64,000 nt of DNA from Phycisphaerales bacterium (GCA_022843045.1 JALHOJ010000003.1:41578-105577); one strand, 5' to 3'. Shown: positions 34,113 through 42,108, counted from the stretch's first letter. A program made the numbers and translations. The notes: a model not told the origin generated them from the letters alone.

Positions 34113-36260
34113 TTACGGCTTCACTCCCAACACCGCATTCCTGCTCGCATACTCACTCTTGAGCGCCTCCACAAACCGATCCAGCGGCATGCTGCCCAAG
34201 TCCTTCTCGGTGCCGCGAACGCGAACGCTGACGGCGTTGCTCTCCGCGTCTCGCGGGCCGACGATGGCCATGTAGGGGATCTTTTCGTCCGCAGCGACTT
34301 TGACTTTGCCCTGGATGCGGTCGTTGCTGTCATCGATGCTTGCGCGGAGGCCGGCGGCCTTGAGTTGGCTCAGGACCCGATGGGCGTACTCGCTGCTCTT
34401 TTCGCTGATGGGCAGGACGCGGACTTGCTCGGGGCTGAGCCAGAGCGGGAACGCGCCGGCGAAGTGCTCGATGAGGACGCCGCAGAATCGTTCCATGCTG
34501 CCGAAGGGGGCGCGGTGGATGACGACGGGGCGATGCGCGGCGTTGTCGGGGCCGATGTACGACAGGTCGAAGCGGTTGGCCATCTGGTAATCGACCTGGA
34601 CGGTGCCAAGTTGCCACTCGCGGCCGATGACGTCCTTGACGACGAAGTCAATCTTGGGTCCGTAGAACGCGGCTTCGCCGGGCTCCTTGCTGAAAGAAAC
34701 GCCCAGCGACTGAGCCGCGGCGATGCACGCGGCTTCGGCCTTGTCCCAGCTTTCGGGCGAGCCGGTGAACTTGGAGCTGTCGGGATCGCGCAGGCCCACG
34801 CGGACGCGATAGTCCTTCATGCCCAGGACGCTGAAGATGTGTTTGACGAGGCTGAGGCAGCCTTGGATTTCGCCGGGAATCTGGTCTTCGGTGCAGAAGA
34901 GATGGGCGTCGTCCTGGGTGAAGCCGCGGACACGGGTGAGGCCGTTGAGTTCGCCGCTTTGCTCCCAGCGATACACGGTGCCGAACTCGGCGAGGCGGAC
35001 GGGCATGTCTCGGTAGGAGTGCGGGCTGCTGCCGAAGATCTTGGCGTGGTGCGGGCAGTTCATCGGCTTGAGCATGAAGCCGTCGACGAGCTTGTCGTCG
35101 GCCATCACGCGATCGGGGGCGATGGTCTGGGCCTTGGTGCGCTCGTTGATGCCGGCCGCGAGACGTGCGGAGACGCCTTCGACGCGGTGCATCATTTCAG
35201 AGCAGGTGCAGCCCGCCTTGGAGAGTTCTTCGAGGGCTTGGCGCTCGACGATCGGTGGGAACTGGCTGTCCTTGTAGTACGGGAAGTGGCCGCTGGTCTT
35301 GTAGAGTTCAAGGCGACCGATGTGCGGGGTGAAGACTTCGGTGTAGCCCTGCTTCTTGAGTTCTTCGCCGATGAAGTTCTGCAATTCCTTGCGGACCACG
35401 CTGCCGCGCGGGGTCCAGAGGATGAGGCCTTGGCCGACGTCTTCGTCGATGTGGTAGAGGCGGAGGTTCTTGCCGATGACCTTGTGGTCGCGCTTGGCGG
35501 CTTCCTCGCGCTGCTTCATGTATTCGTCGAGTTCGGCCTGGGTGCTGAAGGCGGTGCCGTAGACGCGGGTGAGGCGGTCGGAGTTTTCGTCGCCGTGCCA
35601 GTAGCTGCTGGCGAGGGTGAGGAGCTTGATCGCGCCGACGCGGGCGGTGCTGGGGACGTGGGGGCCTCGGCAAAGGTCTTCCCAGTTTTGGCCCGGGGTG
35701 CCGGTGGCGTAGAAGGAGAGTTTGGCGTCGTTGCCACTCGCGGCGATGGCACGCTCACCATTGTCGATCTTGTACTTGCTCCCCTCGCGCTTGAGCTTGG
35801 CCATGCCCTCAGCGATGCTCATCTCGTAGCGGCAGAACGCGCGGTCTTCCGCGATGATCTTCTTCATCTCGGCTTCGATCGCCGAGAAGTCGCCGTCGCG
35901 GAGGGGGCGGTTGTCGGGGAACTTGATGTCGTAGTAGAACTTGTCCTCGAGGGGCGGGCCGTACACGAGCTGTGCCTCGGGCACGATCCGCTGGATCGCC
36001 TCGGCCATGATGTGCGCGGCGGAGTGGCGGACGAGATAGAGCGCGTCCTTGCTGATCTGCCCGTCGCGCTGCTTGTAGGTCACTATCTCGAGCTTGCAAT
36101 CACGGTCGAGCACGCGCGAGATATCGCTGAGCTCGCCATCAACCTTGCAGCCCAACGCCGCGGCGGCGAGCTTGGGGCCGATGGACGATGCGACATCGCG
36201 AGCGCTCACGGGAGCGGGGAAGGATTTGTGAGAACCGTCGGGAAGGGTGATGGTGGGCAT
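34113..36260 (-). CDS. thrS: Threonyl-tRNA synthetase
   Basis: A class II aminoacyl-tRNA synthetase, 715 residues, slightly longer than E. coli ThrRS (642). In order: TGS domain (ITLPDGSHKSFPAPVSARDV), the editing domain with zinc-site HSAAHIMAEAIQR, and the catalytic core with the class II motifs (motif 2 in RDMPVRLAEFGTVYRWEQSG, motif 3 in FGSMERFCGVLIEHFAGAFP). A C-terminal anticodon-binding domain (LPISEKSSEYAHRVLSQLKA) follows. A zinc-binding Cys appears in LKPMNCPHH. The surplus length lies within the catalytic part. ATG 36260 (MPTITLPDG) starts the TGS domain; the frame above it is AAAGCG repeat sequence. Confidence 0.96.
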   Translation of the reverse strand: MPTITLPDGSHKSFPAPVSARDVASSIGPKLAAAALGCKVDGELSDISRVLDRDCKLEIVTYKQRDGQISKDALYLVRHSAAHIMAEAIQRIVPEAQLVYGPPLEDKFYYDIKFPDNRPLRDGDFSAIEAEMKKIIAEDRAFCRYEMSIAEGMAKLKREGSKYKIDNGERAIAASGNDAKLSFYATGTPGQNWEDLCRGPHVPSTARVGAIKLLTLASSYWHGDENSDRLTRVYGTAFSTQAELDEYMKQREEAAKRDHKVIGKNLRLYHIDEDVGQGLILWTPRGSVVRKELQNFIGEELKKQGYTEVFTPHIGRLELYKTSGHFPYYKDSQFPPIVERQALEELSKAGCTCSEMMHRVEGVSARLAAGINERTKAQTIAPDRVMADDKLVDGFMLKPMNCPHHAKIFGSSPHSYRDMPVRLAEFGTVYRWEQSGELNGLTRVRGFTQDDAHLFCTEDQIPGEIQGCLSLVKHIFSVLGMKDYRVRVGLRDPDSSKFTGSPESWDKAEAACIAAAQSLGVSFSKEPGEAAFYGPKIDFVVKDVIGREWQLGTVQVDYQMANRFDLSYIGPDNAAHRPVVIHRAPFGSMERFCGVLIEHFAGAFPLWLSPEQVRVLPISEKSSEYAHRVLSQLKAAGLRASIDDSNDRIQGKVKVAADEKIPYMAIVGPRDAESNAVSVRVRGTEKDLGSMPLDRFVEALKSEYASRNAVLGVKP

Positions 36261-36312
36261 GTGGGGCTCAATAAAGCGAAAGGCGAAAAACAGCAAAGCG
36301 GCAAAGAAGACT

Positions 36313-36393
36313 TGAACGCAGAGGTCGCAGAGACCGCAGAGGAAAGGCAGTGGAGACCTTTCTCCTCTGCGGTCTCTGCGACCTCTGCGTTCA
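36313..36393. repeat. 31-bp perfect inverted repeat with GCAGAG words
   Basis: TGAACGCAGAGGTCGCAGAG begins the left arm (36313-36343) and its exact inverse occupies 36363-36393, with a 19-base loop. The period is 8-9 bases (GCAGAGGTC, GCAGAGACC). The right arm includes the stop codon of the small gene at 36391-36648, so the element abuts or overlaps coding sequence. AAAGCG words run alongside at 36268-36310. Confidence 0.85.
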
Positions 36394-36648
36394 CGTTCCT
36401 TCGGGATCGGGAGCGTACAGGCGCAAGGCCTTGCATTCCGGGCATCTGTAGGCGACGACGGGGCAGCCCTCTTTGTATTGTGCCCAGGTCACTTCGCCGC
36501 CGCGGAACATCGGCGACTCCGGGTCTCCCTTGCACCAACGCGGCAAGTTGACGTTCTGCAAGTCAGAGAATGTTCCCTGCGTTCGCTCGGCCATGAAGCC
36601 AAAATCCATCACTTTCTGGCAGACGAGGCAGGTTGGGTCCTTCGCCAT
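36391..36648 (-). CDS. Small protein with two CxxC pairs
   Basis: An 85-residue protein with CLVC near residue 6 and CPEC near residue 70, which together could bind one zinc ion as a zinc ribbon. Between them is NLPRWCKGDPESPMFRGGEV with another Cys. There is no signal peptide. Start ATG 36648 (MAKDPTCLVCQK) was chosen over an upstream ATG four codons earlier. It is not recognised as a named family and might be a small DNA- or RNA-associated zinc protein. The last codons are shared with a 31-bp inverted repeat. Confidence 0.6.
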   Translation of the reverse strand: MAKDPTCLVCQKVMDFGFMAERTQGTFSDLQNVNLPRWCKGDPESPMFRGGEVTWAQYKEGCPVVAYRCPECKALRLYAPDPEGT

Positions 36649-36665
36649 GGCGGTCTCCACAGTCG

Positions 36666-36772
36666 CACGGCCTTCCAGGCCGTGAGTCTGACGGGCTTCT
36701 AGCCCGTCGGATGTTCCTTCTCAATCCCCCAAGGGCGAGAAGCCCTTGGGACTCATGGGCTGGAAGCCCATG
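36666..36772. repeat. Four tandem hairpins with five-base loops
   Basis: Four perfect stem-loops in 107 bases, each with a 7-9 bp stem and a 5-base loop. They are CACGGCC-TTCCA-GGCCGTG (36666-36684), GACGGGC-TTCTA-GCCCGTC (36690-36708), CCCAAGGGC-GAGAA-GCCCTTGGG (36728-36750) and CATGGGC-TGGAA-GCCCATG (36754-36772). The loops TTCCA and TGGAA are inverses of each other, so the set includes both orientations. A fifth with loop TTCCA is at 63723-63745. This stretch contains no gene. Confidence 0.8.
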
Positions 36773-36806
36773 CTACGAAGCGCTACGAAAGAACTACGAA
36801 ATCGAA

Positions 36807-36832
36807 AAAGCCCGGCGTTCGGGCCGGGCTTT
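36807..36832 (+). terminator. Rho-independent terminator without an obvious gene
   Basis: AAAGCCCGGC pairs with GCCGGGCTTT around a six-base loop (GTTCGG), giving A/T tracts on both sides, so it would work in either direction. No coding frame that I trust ends at it on either strand: the small gene at 36391-36648 starts leftward of it and the next rightward gene starts at 37223. It may end a short non-coding transcript or mark a lost gene. Bases 36842-37187 contain nothing I can call. Confidence 0.7.
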
Positions 36833-37187
36833 GTTCATGCTGAGTATCCGCCGCGTCTGTCCGGCCTCAGGCCGCGGGGGAGGGGGCGGTCGTCGTGGTG
36901 GTCGTAGCACGGGTCACAACCAATTGTAGGCCGGACGGGGGCGCGGAATGGGTTGGGTCCGGGCCAGTCGTTGGTGCGAGAACTGGCGATAAATGCGATT
37001 CTGAGAACGAGTTATGGAGACATAGCGAAGTCGAAAGGGGCGACCGAAAACGTTTGAAGATCGGGTGGCGATGCTTTGGTAGACTCGCCTAAGGGATGTA
37101 ACGAACATCGCTATCGGGGCAACGACTGACATGCTTTGTGCAACAATCCACAAGAAATCCACAAGGAAAGGACTTGTGCCCGCCGAT

Positions 37188-37216
37188 TTGACATGGTAAG
37201 ATTTAGTTGGTATGTT
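37188..37216 (+). promoter_or_regulatory. Near-consensus housekeeping sigma promoter, possibly leaderless
   Basis: TTGACA (37188-37193) and TATGTT (37211-37216) are separated by exactly 17 bases, a perfect -35 and a 4/6 match to the TATAAT -10. Transcription would be expected to begin about seven bases later, at 37223, which is the A of the ATG of the next gene. The mRNA could therefore lack a 5' leader. No Shine-Dalgarno-like sequence precedes this ATG, which agrees. The local sequence is unusually AT-rich for the window. Confidence 0.65.
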
Positions 37217-37222
37217 GTGCCG

Positions 37223-37906
37223 ATGGGCGTGAAGTGGGGCAAGGCTCGTTGGGTGTTGATCGGGGTCTTGGGGGCAGCCGGGCTCGCGGCACCGCACGTG
37301 GTGAGGTCGTGGAAGAGGCCTCTGGGCGAAGATCAGATCGTCGACGTAGGAAGCGTTCCGCGATTTGAAACAAGCGTTCCGTTGGAAGTACGCAACCGTC
37401 AGTGGTGGAGTTCGGTCTCGATCGGCAAAGTCGAACTTTCTTGTGGTTGCGTGCAGCTTGAGTCCAGCCCCCGCGAAGTCGAACGTGGCGGGCAAAGTAG
37501 GGTGAGCGTGCGGATCGTGCCGAGCCTCGTCGACAAGTCCGTCGAATCAAGTCTGACGATTTTCGCTTCGGGCGAAAACGGCGGAAGTGGCAGGCCGCTG
37601 GTGCGTCACACGATTCGCGCGTCGGTCATCGATCCTTTCGAAGGATTTCCGGATCGAGCCACCCTTCATCTGGCGGATGGCGTCGCGGAACTTCGCATCG
37701 ATGACGCGTACCTGCACGATCCTTTCGAAGCCAAGCTGGTGCGGACCGAAGACGGCTGGAGCGTGCCCCTCAATCTATCAGAGCAACGGACGCTTCGAGC
37801 GTCACTCCCATCCGAGGCCCTCGCCTCGGATGGTTGGCTTTTGGAGTTGGCATATCCCACTCGCGGAAGCGTGTTCCGGGCGTGGGCGAGGTTTCGAGAC
37901 AAGTGA
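37223..37906 (+). CDS. DUF1573-like membrane-anchored protein
   Basis: A 227-residue protein with an N-terminal membrane segment (WVLIGVLGAAGLAAPHVV) acting as an anchor or signal. The ASH-like beta-sandwich domain follows, with the diagnostic Cys pair in KVELSCGCVQLESSPREVER, as in DUF1573 proteins (PapD-like and HYDIN-like relatives). Function of the family is unknown; the domain type binds partners outside the membrane. Start ATG 37223 was chosen because the promoter at 37188-37216 lies immediately before it; an upstream in-frame ATG at 37193 would lie inside the promoter. It is the first of four tightly packed genes. Confidence 0.75.
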   Translation: MGVKWGKARWVLIGVLGAAGLAAPHVVRSWKRPLGEDQIVDVGSVPRFETSVPLEVRNRQWWSSVSIGKVELSCGCVQLESSPREVERGGQSRVSVRIVPSLVDKSVESSLTIFASGENGGSGRPLVRHTIRASVIDPFEGFPDRATLHLADGVAELRIDDAYLHDPFEAKLVRTEDGWSVPLNLSEQRTLRASLPSEALASDGWLLELAYPTRGSVFRAWARFRDK

Positions 37907-37914
37907 GGTGCCCC

Positions 37915-38169
37915 ATGAGAACTCGCAGGAACTTGGAAGTTGCTTTGGTTTGCTGTGCCGCGGCTTTCGCGATCTTGCAGACGAATCGCGCGTGGAGCGC
38001 GTGCAGCGCGAGTGCCAAGTGCTGCGCTGCGGACTCGTTCTGCGGGGAGGTGTCGTGCGGCACCAACGGGGATACCGAATCGTGCAATTGCTGTTATCGA
38101 GCTGGCGGAGTTCGTGAATGCGTGCTCGGCGCGTGCTCAAACAACACCCCCCCGGGAAACCAATCGTGA
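37915..38169 (+). CDS. Small secreted Cys-rich peptide
   Basis: An 84-residue protein. MRTRRNLEVALVCCAAAFAI then LQTNRAWSA look like a signal peptide with cleavage after AWSA. The mature part of about 55 residues contains ten cysteines (ACSASAKCC, FCGEVSCG, ESCNCC, RECVLGACS), suggesting a disulfide-rich exported peptide. The start, ATG 37915, is eight bases after the upstream stop, with GAGGTG just before it. Its stop overlaps the start of the next gene (GTGA), so it is coupled in both directions. The pattern of leader, double-Cys motifs and operon with an exported-domain protein recalls NVEALA-type peptides of Bacteroidota. That likeness is structural only, and function is unknown. Confidence 0.7.
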   Translation: MRTRRNLEVALVCCAAAFAILQTNRAWSACSASAKCCAADSFCGEVSCGTNGDTESCNCCYRAGGVRECVLGACSNNTPPGNQS

Positions 38170-39065
38170 ATCGCCCCCAAATCCCCATCACCCGCCGGGG
38201 AAAGGTGATCTGCGCGCTCGTGCTGCTCGTGAGCGGGGGCAGCGGTGCGTGGCATTGGAGCAATACTTCGGCGGAGCAGCCGAATGAGGTAGCGAGTGTC
38301 GCGCCGCGACCTCCTGCGGACGTGCTCAGACGCGAGCGGCGCGAGCGGATCGGCGAGTTCAAGCTCGTGGAGACCACTTCGCCGACATGGCGCGTCGAGT
38401 TCGAGGGTGCGCTGGGCGAGGCGACAGCCAAGGCGTGTGCCGCGGCTGAACTGCGACTCGACGACACTCAACGCCTCAAGTTGATCACCGCGATTTCGGA
38501 GGTGATCGCCGCCCGCGCGACGTCTTCGAGCGAGGAGGTTGCGGCGCAGCTTGAGTCCCGCCCGGGGCGGTGGCTCGGCCCCGACGAAGATGACAAGACC
38601 TGGCGGTTGGCCGCGATGGACCTCGAAGAGATCACGGGACTTCCCGTGCGCCGCGAGGATACGCGCGGCGTTTTCCTGCTGCTCGACGGAGCCGTTCGCG
38701 AGCGCTGGAAGGCCGCGATTCGCGGCGCGGCTGGCGAAGCTCGGGCGATGCACCTTCGGGTCGGTCGGACCGCAAGCCGCGAAGCCATCGAAGACGCGGG
38801 GTTCGACGTGCTCGAGCAACGCGACTTGTGGAACGGATTTGCGACGATGCGGGCGATGCGTCTGCGGATCGCAGAGCCGACGCTGGACAAAGTGCTCGAG
38901 GCATCGCGATTGGTGACATACGCGCACGCGTGGATTACATTGGAGTCCGCGGGCGGAGAGCGGTATGTCTGGAGGTCAATTTGGCATTGGGATGCGGCGG
39001 GGAAGGAATGGGTGCACCATGAATCATTCATCCAGGGCGGCGCGCCGCACGGGTGGTACCACTAG
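38166..39065 (+). CDS. Membrane-anchored protein of unknown function
   Basis: A 299-residue protein starting at GTG 38166, which overlaps the TGA of the Cys-rich peptide gene in GTGA. One N-terminal membrane segment (VICALVLLVSGGSGAWHW) is followed by a charged helical domain: ADVLRRERRERIGEF, TAKACAAAELRLDDTQRLKL, and RAMRLRIAEPTLDKVLEASR, ending WHWDAAGKEWVHHES. No recognised family. The gene overlaps the next one by 47 bases in another frame, which again indicates a tightly organised operon. Confidence 0.68.
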   Translation: MNRPQIPITRRGKVICALVLLVSGGSGAWHWSNTSAEQPNEVASVAPRPPADVLRRERRERIGEFKLVETTSPTWRVEFEGALGEATAKACAAAELRLDDTQRLKLITAISEVIAARATSSSEEVAAQLESRPGRWLGPDEDDKTWRLAAMDLEEITGLPVRREDTRGVFLLLDGAVRERWKAAIRGAAGEARAMHLRVGRTASREAIEDAGFDVLEQRDLWNGFATMRAMRLRIAEPTLDKVLEASRLVTYAHAWITLESAGGERYVWRSIWHWDAAGKEWVHHESFIQGGAPHGWYH

Positions 39066-39900
39066 ACCGCCGCGACTTGCAGCGCGAGTGGGATTCACCA
39101 TCGTGGATCTCATGGTGTCCATCGCCGTGATCGCGGTGCTGATCGCCTTGACTGCGGGGTCGCTGGCGCAGGTTCGCCAGGCGGGACAGGCGGCGGTATG
39201 CCTTTCGACTATCTCGCAGTGGGGACTCGAGTCAACGATTCTCTCCAACCCGGGCCGCGAGACTTGGCCCAATGCCTGGGATTATCCGGAGTTGCTGGCG
39301 ACCAAGGACTTGGCTTCCATCGAGTACAACTTCACCTATGGCGTGGACTACATGGGCCAAGCGGTGGTGTGGCACGGGCCGTTCCTCGTGAATGGGTGGG
39401 CTCCCGCAGTCGACGCGGCTGATTCCGACATTTCGAAACCCGAAAGAGCGTGTCCCAGGCTTGGGGCTGTGGCACCCGCGTCGTGGGACGGGGTGAGGGG
39501 CGCGCTTGCCAGCTATATGTATTCCGTCGCGCTTGTCACTCATTCTGACCTGTGGGACCCCGCCCATTCCGACCGCAGACTTGAGCCGCGAGCGTGGGGG
39601 CGATCAGTTTCCATCAGCGACGTGAGATTTCCGTCCAACAAGAGTGTGTTCTTCGAGAGACAGTCGTTTCATGGCGACGGGCGGATGGTTTGGGACAAGG
39701 GAGCGCGACCAATTCATGTTGCCTTTGCGGACGGGCATGCCGAACTGGTGAGCACGCAAGACGCTTCTCCGTCACTTCCATACTTACAGCCAAAAGCGGA
39801 CCAATACGCGATGCCGCTGGGCATGCGGATTCCCTTCAACGCTTCGGCGTATGGGGTGAGGGGAGTGGACCGCGTGGTGCGAACCGCGGCGTTGCCCTAG
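39019..39900 (+). CDS. Pseudopilin-like protein with H-x-FADG tail
   Basis: A 293-residue protein with a type II/IV prepilin-like N-terminus: basic leader, then GFTIVDLMVSIAVIAVLIAL as the hydrophobic stalk. The normally invariant Glu at +5 is Asp here. The C-terminus has ARPIHVAFADGHAELVS, the H-x9-DG type signature found in planctomycete DUF1559-like proteins, which carry a pseudopilin stalk and a globular domain. Start ATG 39019 lies inside the upstream gene; the leader of 23 residues is rather long but usual in this group. It is the fourth gene of the 37223 cluster and probably belongs to the same operon. Confidence 0.78.
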   Translation: MNHSSRAARRTGGTTRPPRLAARVGFTIVDLMVSIAVIAVLIALTAGSLAQVRQAGQAAVCLSTISQWGLESTILSNPGRETWPNAWDYPELLATKDLASIEYNFTYGVDYMGQAVVWHGPFLVNGWAPAVDAADSDISKPERACPRLGAVAPASWDGVRGALASYMYSVALVTHSDLWDPAHSDRRLEPRAWGRSVSISDVRFPSNKSVFFERQSFHGDGRMVWDKGARPIHVAFADGHAELVSTQDASPSLPYLQPKADQYAMPLGMRIPFNASAYGVRGVDRVVRTAALP

Positions 39901-39929
39901 CCGCCGCACCGTGGACATACGGTTGGATC

Positions 39930-41153
39930 ATGCCCGTGACCCTTCAGCAGAAGACCCTCGCCAACGGCCTGACCATCGTCGCCGAAATCGATCCCTCCGC
40001 CGCGACCGCCGCGGCGGGGTTCTTCGTCAAGACCGGTGCCCGCGACGAGGCGACGCCGCTGATGGGCGTGTCGCACTTTCTCGAGCACATGATGTTCAAG
40101 GGCACGGCGGACATCAGCGCGGAGCAGCTGAATCAGAAGTTCGACGAGATCGGGGCTCGCAACAACGCGTTCACGAGCAACGACATGACGTGCTTTTACG
40201 CGCACCTGCTGCCCGAGGCGTTTGACAGCGGGCTTGACCTCTTGGGACGGATGATGCGGCCCGCGCTGCGGGAGAGCGACTTCGCGACCGAGAAGGGCGT
40301 CATCATCGAAGAGATCGCGATGTACGAGGACAACCCGTTCTGGCTGGTATATGAAGCCGTGCTCGAGAAGCACTTTGCGAGCCATCCGCTGAGCCATCGC
40401 GTGCTGGGGACGCGAGAGTCGATCGCGAACATGCAGCGAGATGAGATGCTCGAGTACTTCACCAGCCGGTACAGCGCAGACAACACGACGGTGGCGCTGG
40501 CGGGGAACCTGGACTTCGCCAAGGCGTGCGAGCAGATCGAAGCGCTGTGCGAAGGGTGGCAGCGGACGCGCGTGACCCGCGACAACAGCGAGCCAAAGCT
40601 CGCCGGCGGCGAGTTCACGCTTCGCAACGCCAAGGTCAATCGCGGGTATGTGCTGGCGTTGTGCCGAGGCCCGTCGCTCTCAGACGAACGTCGGTACGCG
40701 GCGGGTCTGCTATCGCAGATTCTGGGCGCGCCCGACAACAGCCGCATGCACTGGGCATTGATCGAGCCGGGGCTGGCGGAAGAAGCCCAGTCCCAGGCCG
40801 ATCCGCAGGATGGGTTCGGACAGTTCTACGTCTACGCCAGCGGCGATCCCGACGCGATCGACGAAATCTGGGAAATCACGCAGCGGCAGATGCACGAACT
40901 GCGGGCTTCGCTCACGCAGGCGGACCTGGATCGGCTGCTGCCCAAGGCCGTGACGGGCGCAACGATCGCGGGCGAACGGCCGCACGATCGCATGCATCGT
41001 CTGGGCCGGCTCTTCACGAGCACGCGCGAGTACATCCCGCTGGAGGAGGAACTCGCGAAGTTGTCGCGGGTGACGCTGGACGACCTGCGGGAGTGCCTGA
41101 CGGCGTTCCCGCTGGAAGCGGTGACGGTGGGCAAACTGTTGCCCGGATCGTGA
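39930..41153 (+). CDS. M16 family zinc metallopeptidase
   Basis: A 407-residue peptidase of the insulinase/processing peptidase type. The inverted zinc motif HFLEHMMFKGT (HxxEH) lies near residue 48, followed by NAFTSNDMTCFYAHL, and the distal Glu in IIEEIAMYEDNP. The C-terminal half is the usual inactive M16 domain with the R/Y-type element (LCRGPSLSDERRYAAGLLSQ). It has no signal peptide, so cytoplasmic. ATG 39930 starts 29 bases after the pseudopilin gene in the same direction; whether it belongs to that operon is unclear. Confidence 0.92.
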   Translation: MPVTLQQKTLANGLTIVAEIDPSAATAAAGFFVKTGARDEATPLMGVSHFLEHMMFKGTADISAEQLNQKFDEIGARNNAFTSNDMTCFYAHLLPEAFDSGLDLLGRMMRPALRESDFATEKGVIIEEIAMYEDNPFWLVYEAVLEKHFASHPLSHRVLGTRESIANMQRDEMLEYFTSRYSADNTTVALAGNLDFAKACEQIEALCEGWQRTRVTRDNSEPKLAGGEFTLRNAKVNRGYVLALCRGPSLSDERRYAAGLLSQILGAPDNSRMHWALIEPGLAEEAQSQADPQDGFGQFYVYASGDPDAIDEIWEITQRQMHELRASLTQADLDRLLPKAVTGATIAGERPHDRMHRLGRLFTSTREYIPLEEELAKLSRVTLDDLRECLTAFPLEAVTVGKLLPGS

Positions 41154-41166
41154 CGCCGGCGGTTTC

Positions 41167-42108
41167 TCACTCACTGTGCTCGGTGTGGCGACTCCAGACC
41201 ACGACCTCGCGATGCAACTGCACGCCCAGGACATCGAGCACTCGGCGTTGCACCTCGCGCATCAACTCGATGACATCCCGAGCCTTGCCGGTAGCCTTGC
41301 TGTCAATCGTCAGGAAGTTGGCGTGCTGCGTGCTCACAGTCGCGGTTCCATGCCGCAGGCCTTTGCAGCCCGCGCGGTCAATCAGCATTCCTGCCGACAC
41401 CCGTTGGCCCTTTGTGCCCAGCAATTGGCCGCGATGCGTCAGGTCGATTGTCAGCGTGGGATTCTTGAAGCAGCAACCCGCGCTGTGTGCGTTCATGGGC
41501 TGGCTTGCTGCCTTCGCATCGTTGATCTGTTTCTTGCGAAGCTCAAGTGCGGAGACGTCGGCGGGCTTGAGCCGCAGGTCCGCGCTCGTGATGATCAGGT
41601 GATTCAGTCCGGAGTGGCGGTAGGAGAAGTCGATCTCGTTGCGTTCGAGCGTGACGCGGTTTCCGTTTCGATCCAGGGCGTGCACTCGCTCAACGACATC
41701 AGCGATCTGGCCGTATGTGCCGCCCGCGTTCATCACGATCGCCCCGCCCAGCCTCGCAGGCACGCCAGCGAGGACTTCGAGCCCCGCAAGACCGGCCCGC
41801 ACCGTCTGATTCATCAGCTTGAACAGATGGAAGCCTGCTCCGGCCTCGACGAGGCCATCATCGCGGATCGTGGCTTGTGTGAAGGAGGTGTTCGGCGAGT
41901 CGAGCGAAACCACGAGATCGTCGATGCCGTCGTCGTCAACCAGCAAGTTGGCCCCGTCGCCCAGTATCCGTAAGTTGGGATCGATCGCAAGCAAGGTCGC
42001 GAGTTCATCGACCGTGCGGGGTTTGGCAAGCCGGGAAGCGCGACCGCCCACGCCGAACCACGTCGGGATCGGTGCATCGCGAAGCAGGGTGTCGAGGGTC
42101 GTGGCCAT
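41167..42108 (-). CDS. murB: UDP-N-acetylenolpyruvoylglucosamine reductase
   Basis: The FAD-dependent reductase of peptidoglycan precursor synthesis, 313 residues. FAD domain: PTWFGVGGRASRLAKPRTVD, ILGDGANLLVDDDGIDDLVV, and AGVPARLGGAIVMNAGGTYG. Active-site Arg is in DFSYRHSGLN. The position that is normally the catalytic Ser (GSxF(K/R)NP) reads SAGCCFKNP here, a Cys. The C-terminal Glu is in LHREVVVW. The short tail, without the extra type I domain, places it with type II enzymes. The start ATG 42108 (MATTLDTLL) lies 46 bases after murC. It is convergent with the M16 peptidase. Confidence 0.93.
   Translation of the reverse strand: MATTLDTLLRDAPIPTWFGVGGRASRLAKPRTVDELATLLAIDPNLRILGDGANLLVDDDGIDDLVVSLDSPNTSFTQATIRDDGLVEAGAGFHLFKLMNQTVRAGLAGLEVLAGVPARLGGAIVMNAGGTYGQIADVVERVHALDRNGNRVTLERNEIDFSYRHSGLNHLIITSADLRLKPADVSALELRKKQINDAKAASQPMNAHSAGCCFKNPTLTIDLTHRGQLLGTKGQRVSAGMLIDRAGCKGLRHGTATVSTQHANFLTIDSKATGKARDVIELMREVQRRVLDVLGVQLHREVVVWSRHTEHSE

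Noticed and set aside
34365..36551. A 728-codon rightward frame opposite thrS
   Set aside because: It is antisense to conserved ThrRS sequence and lacks any domain.
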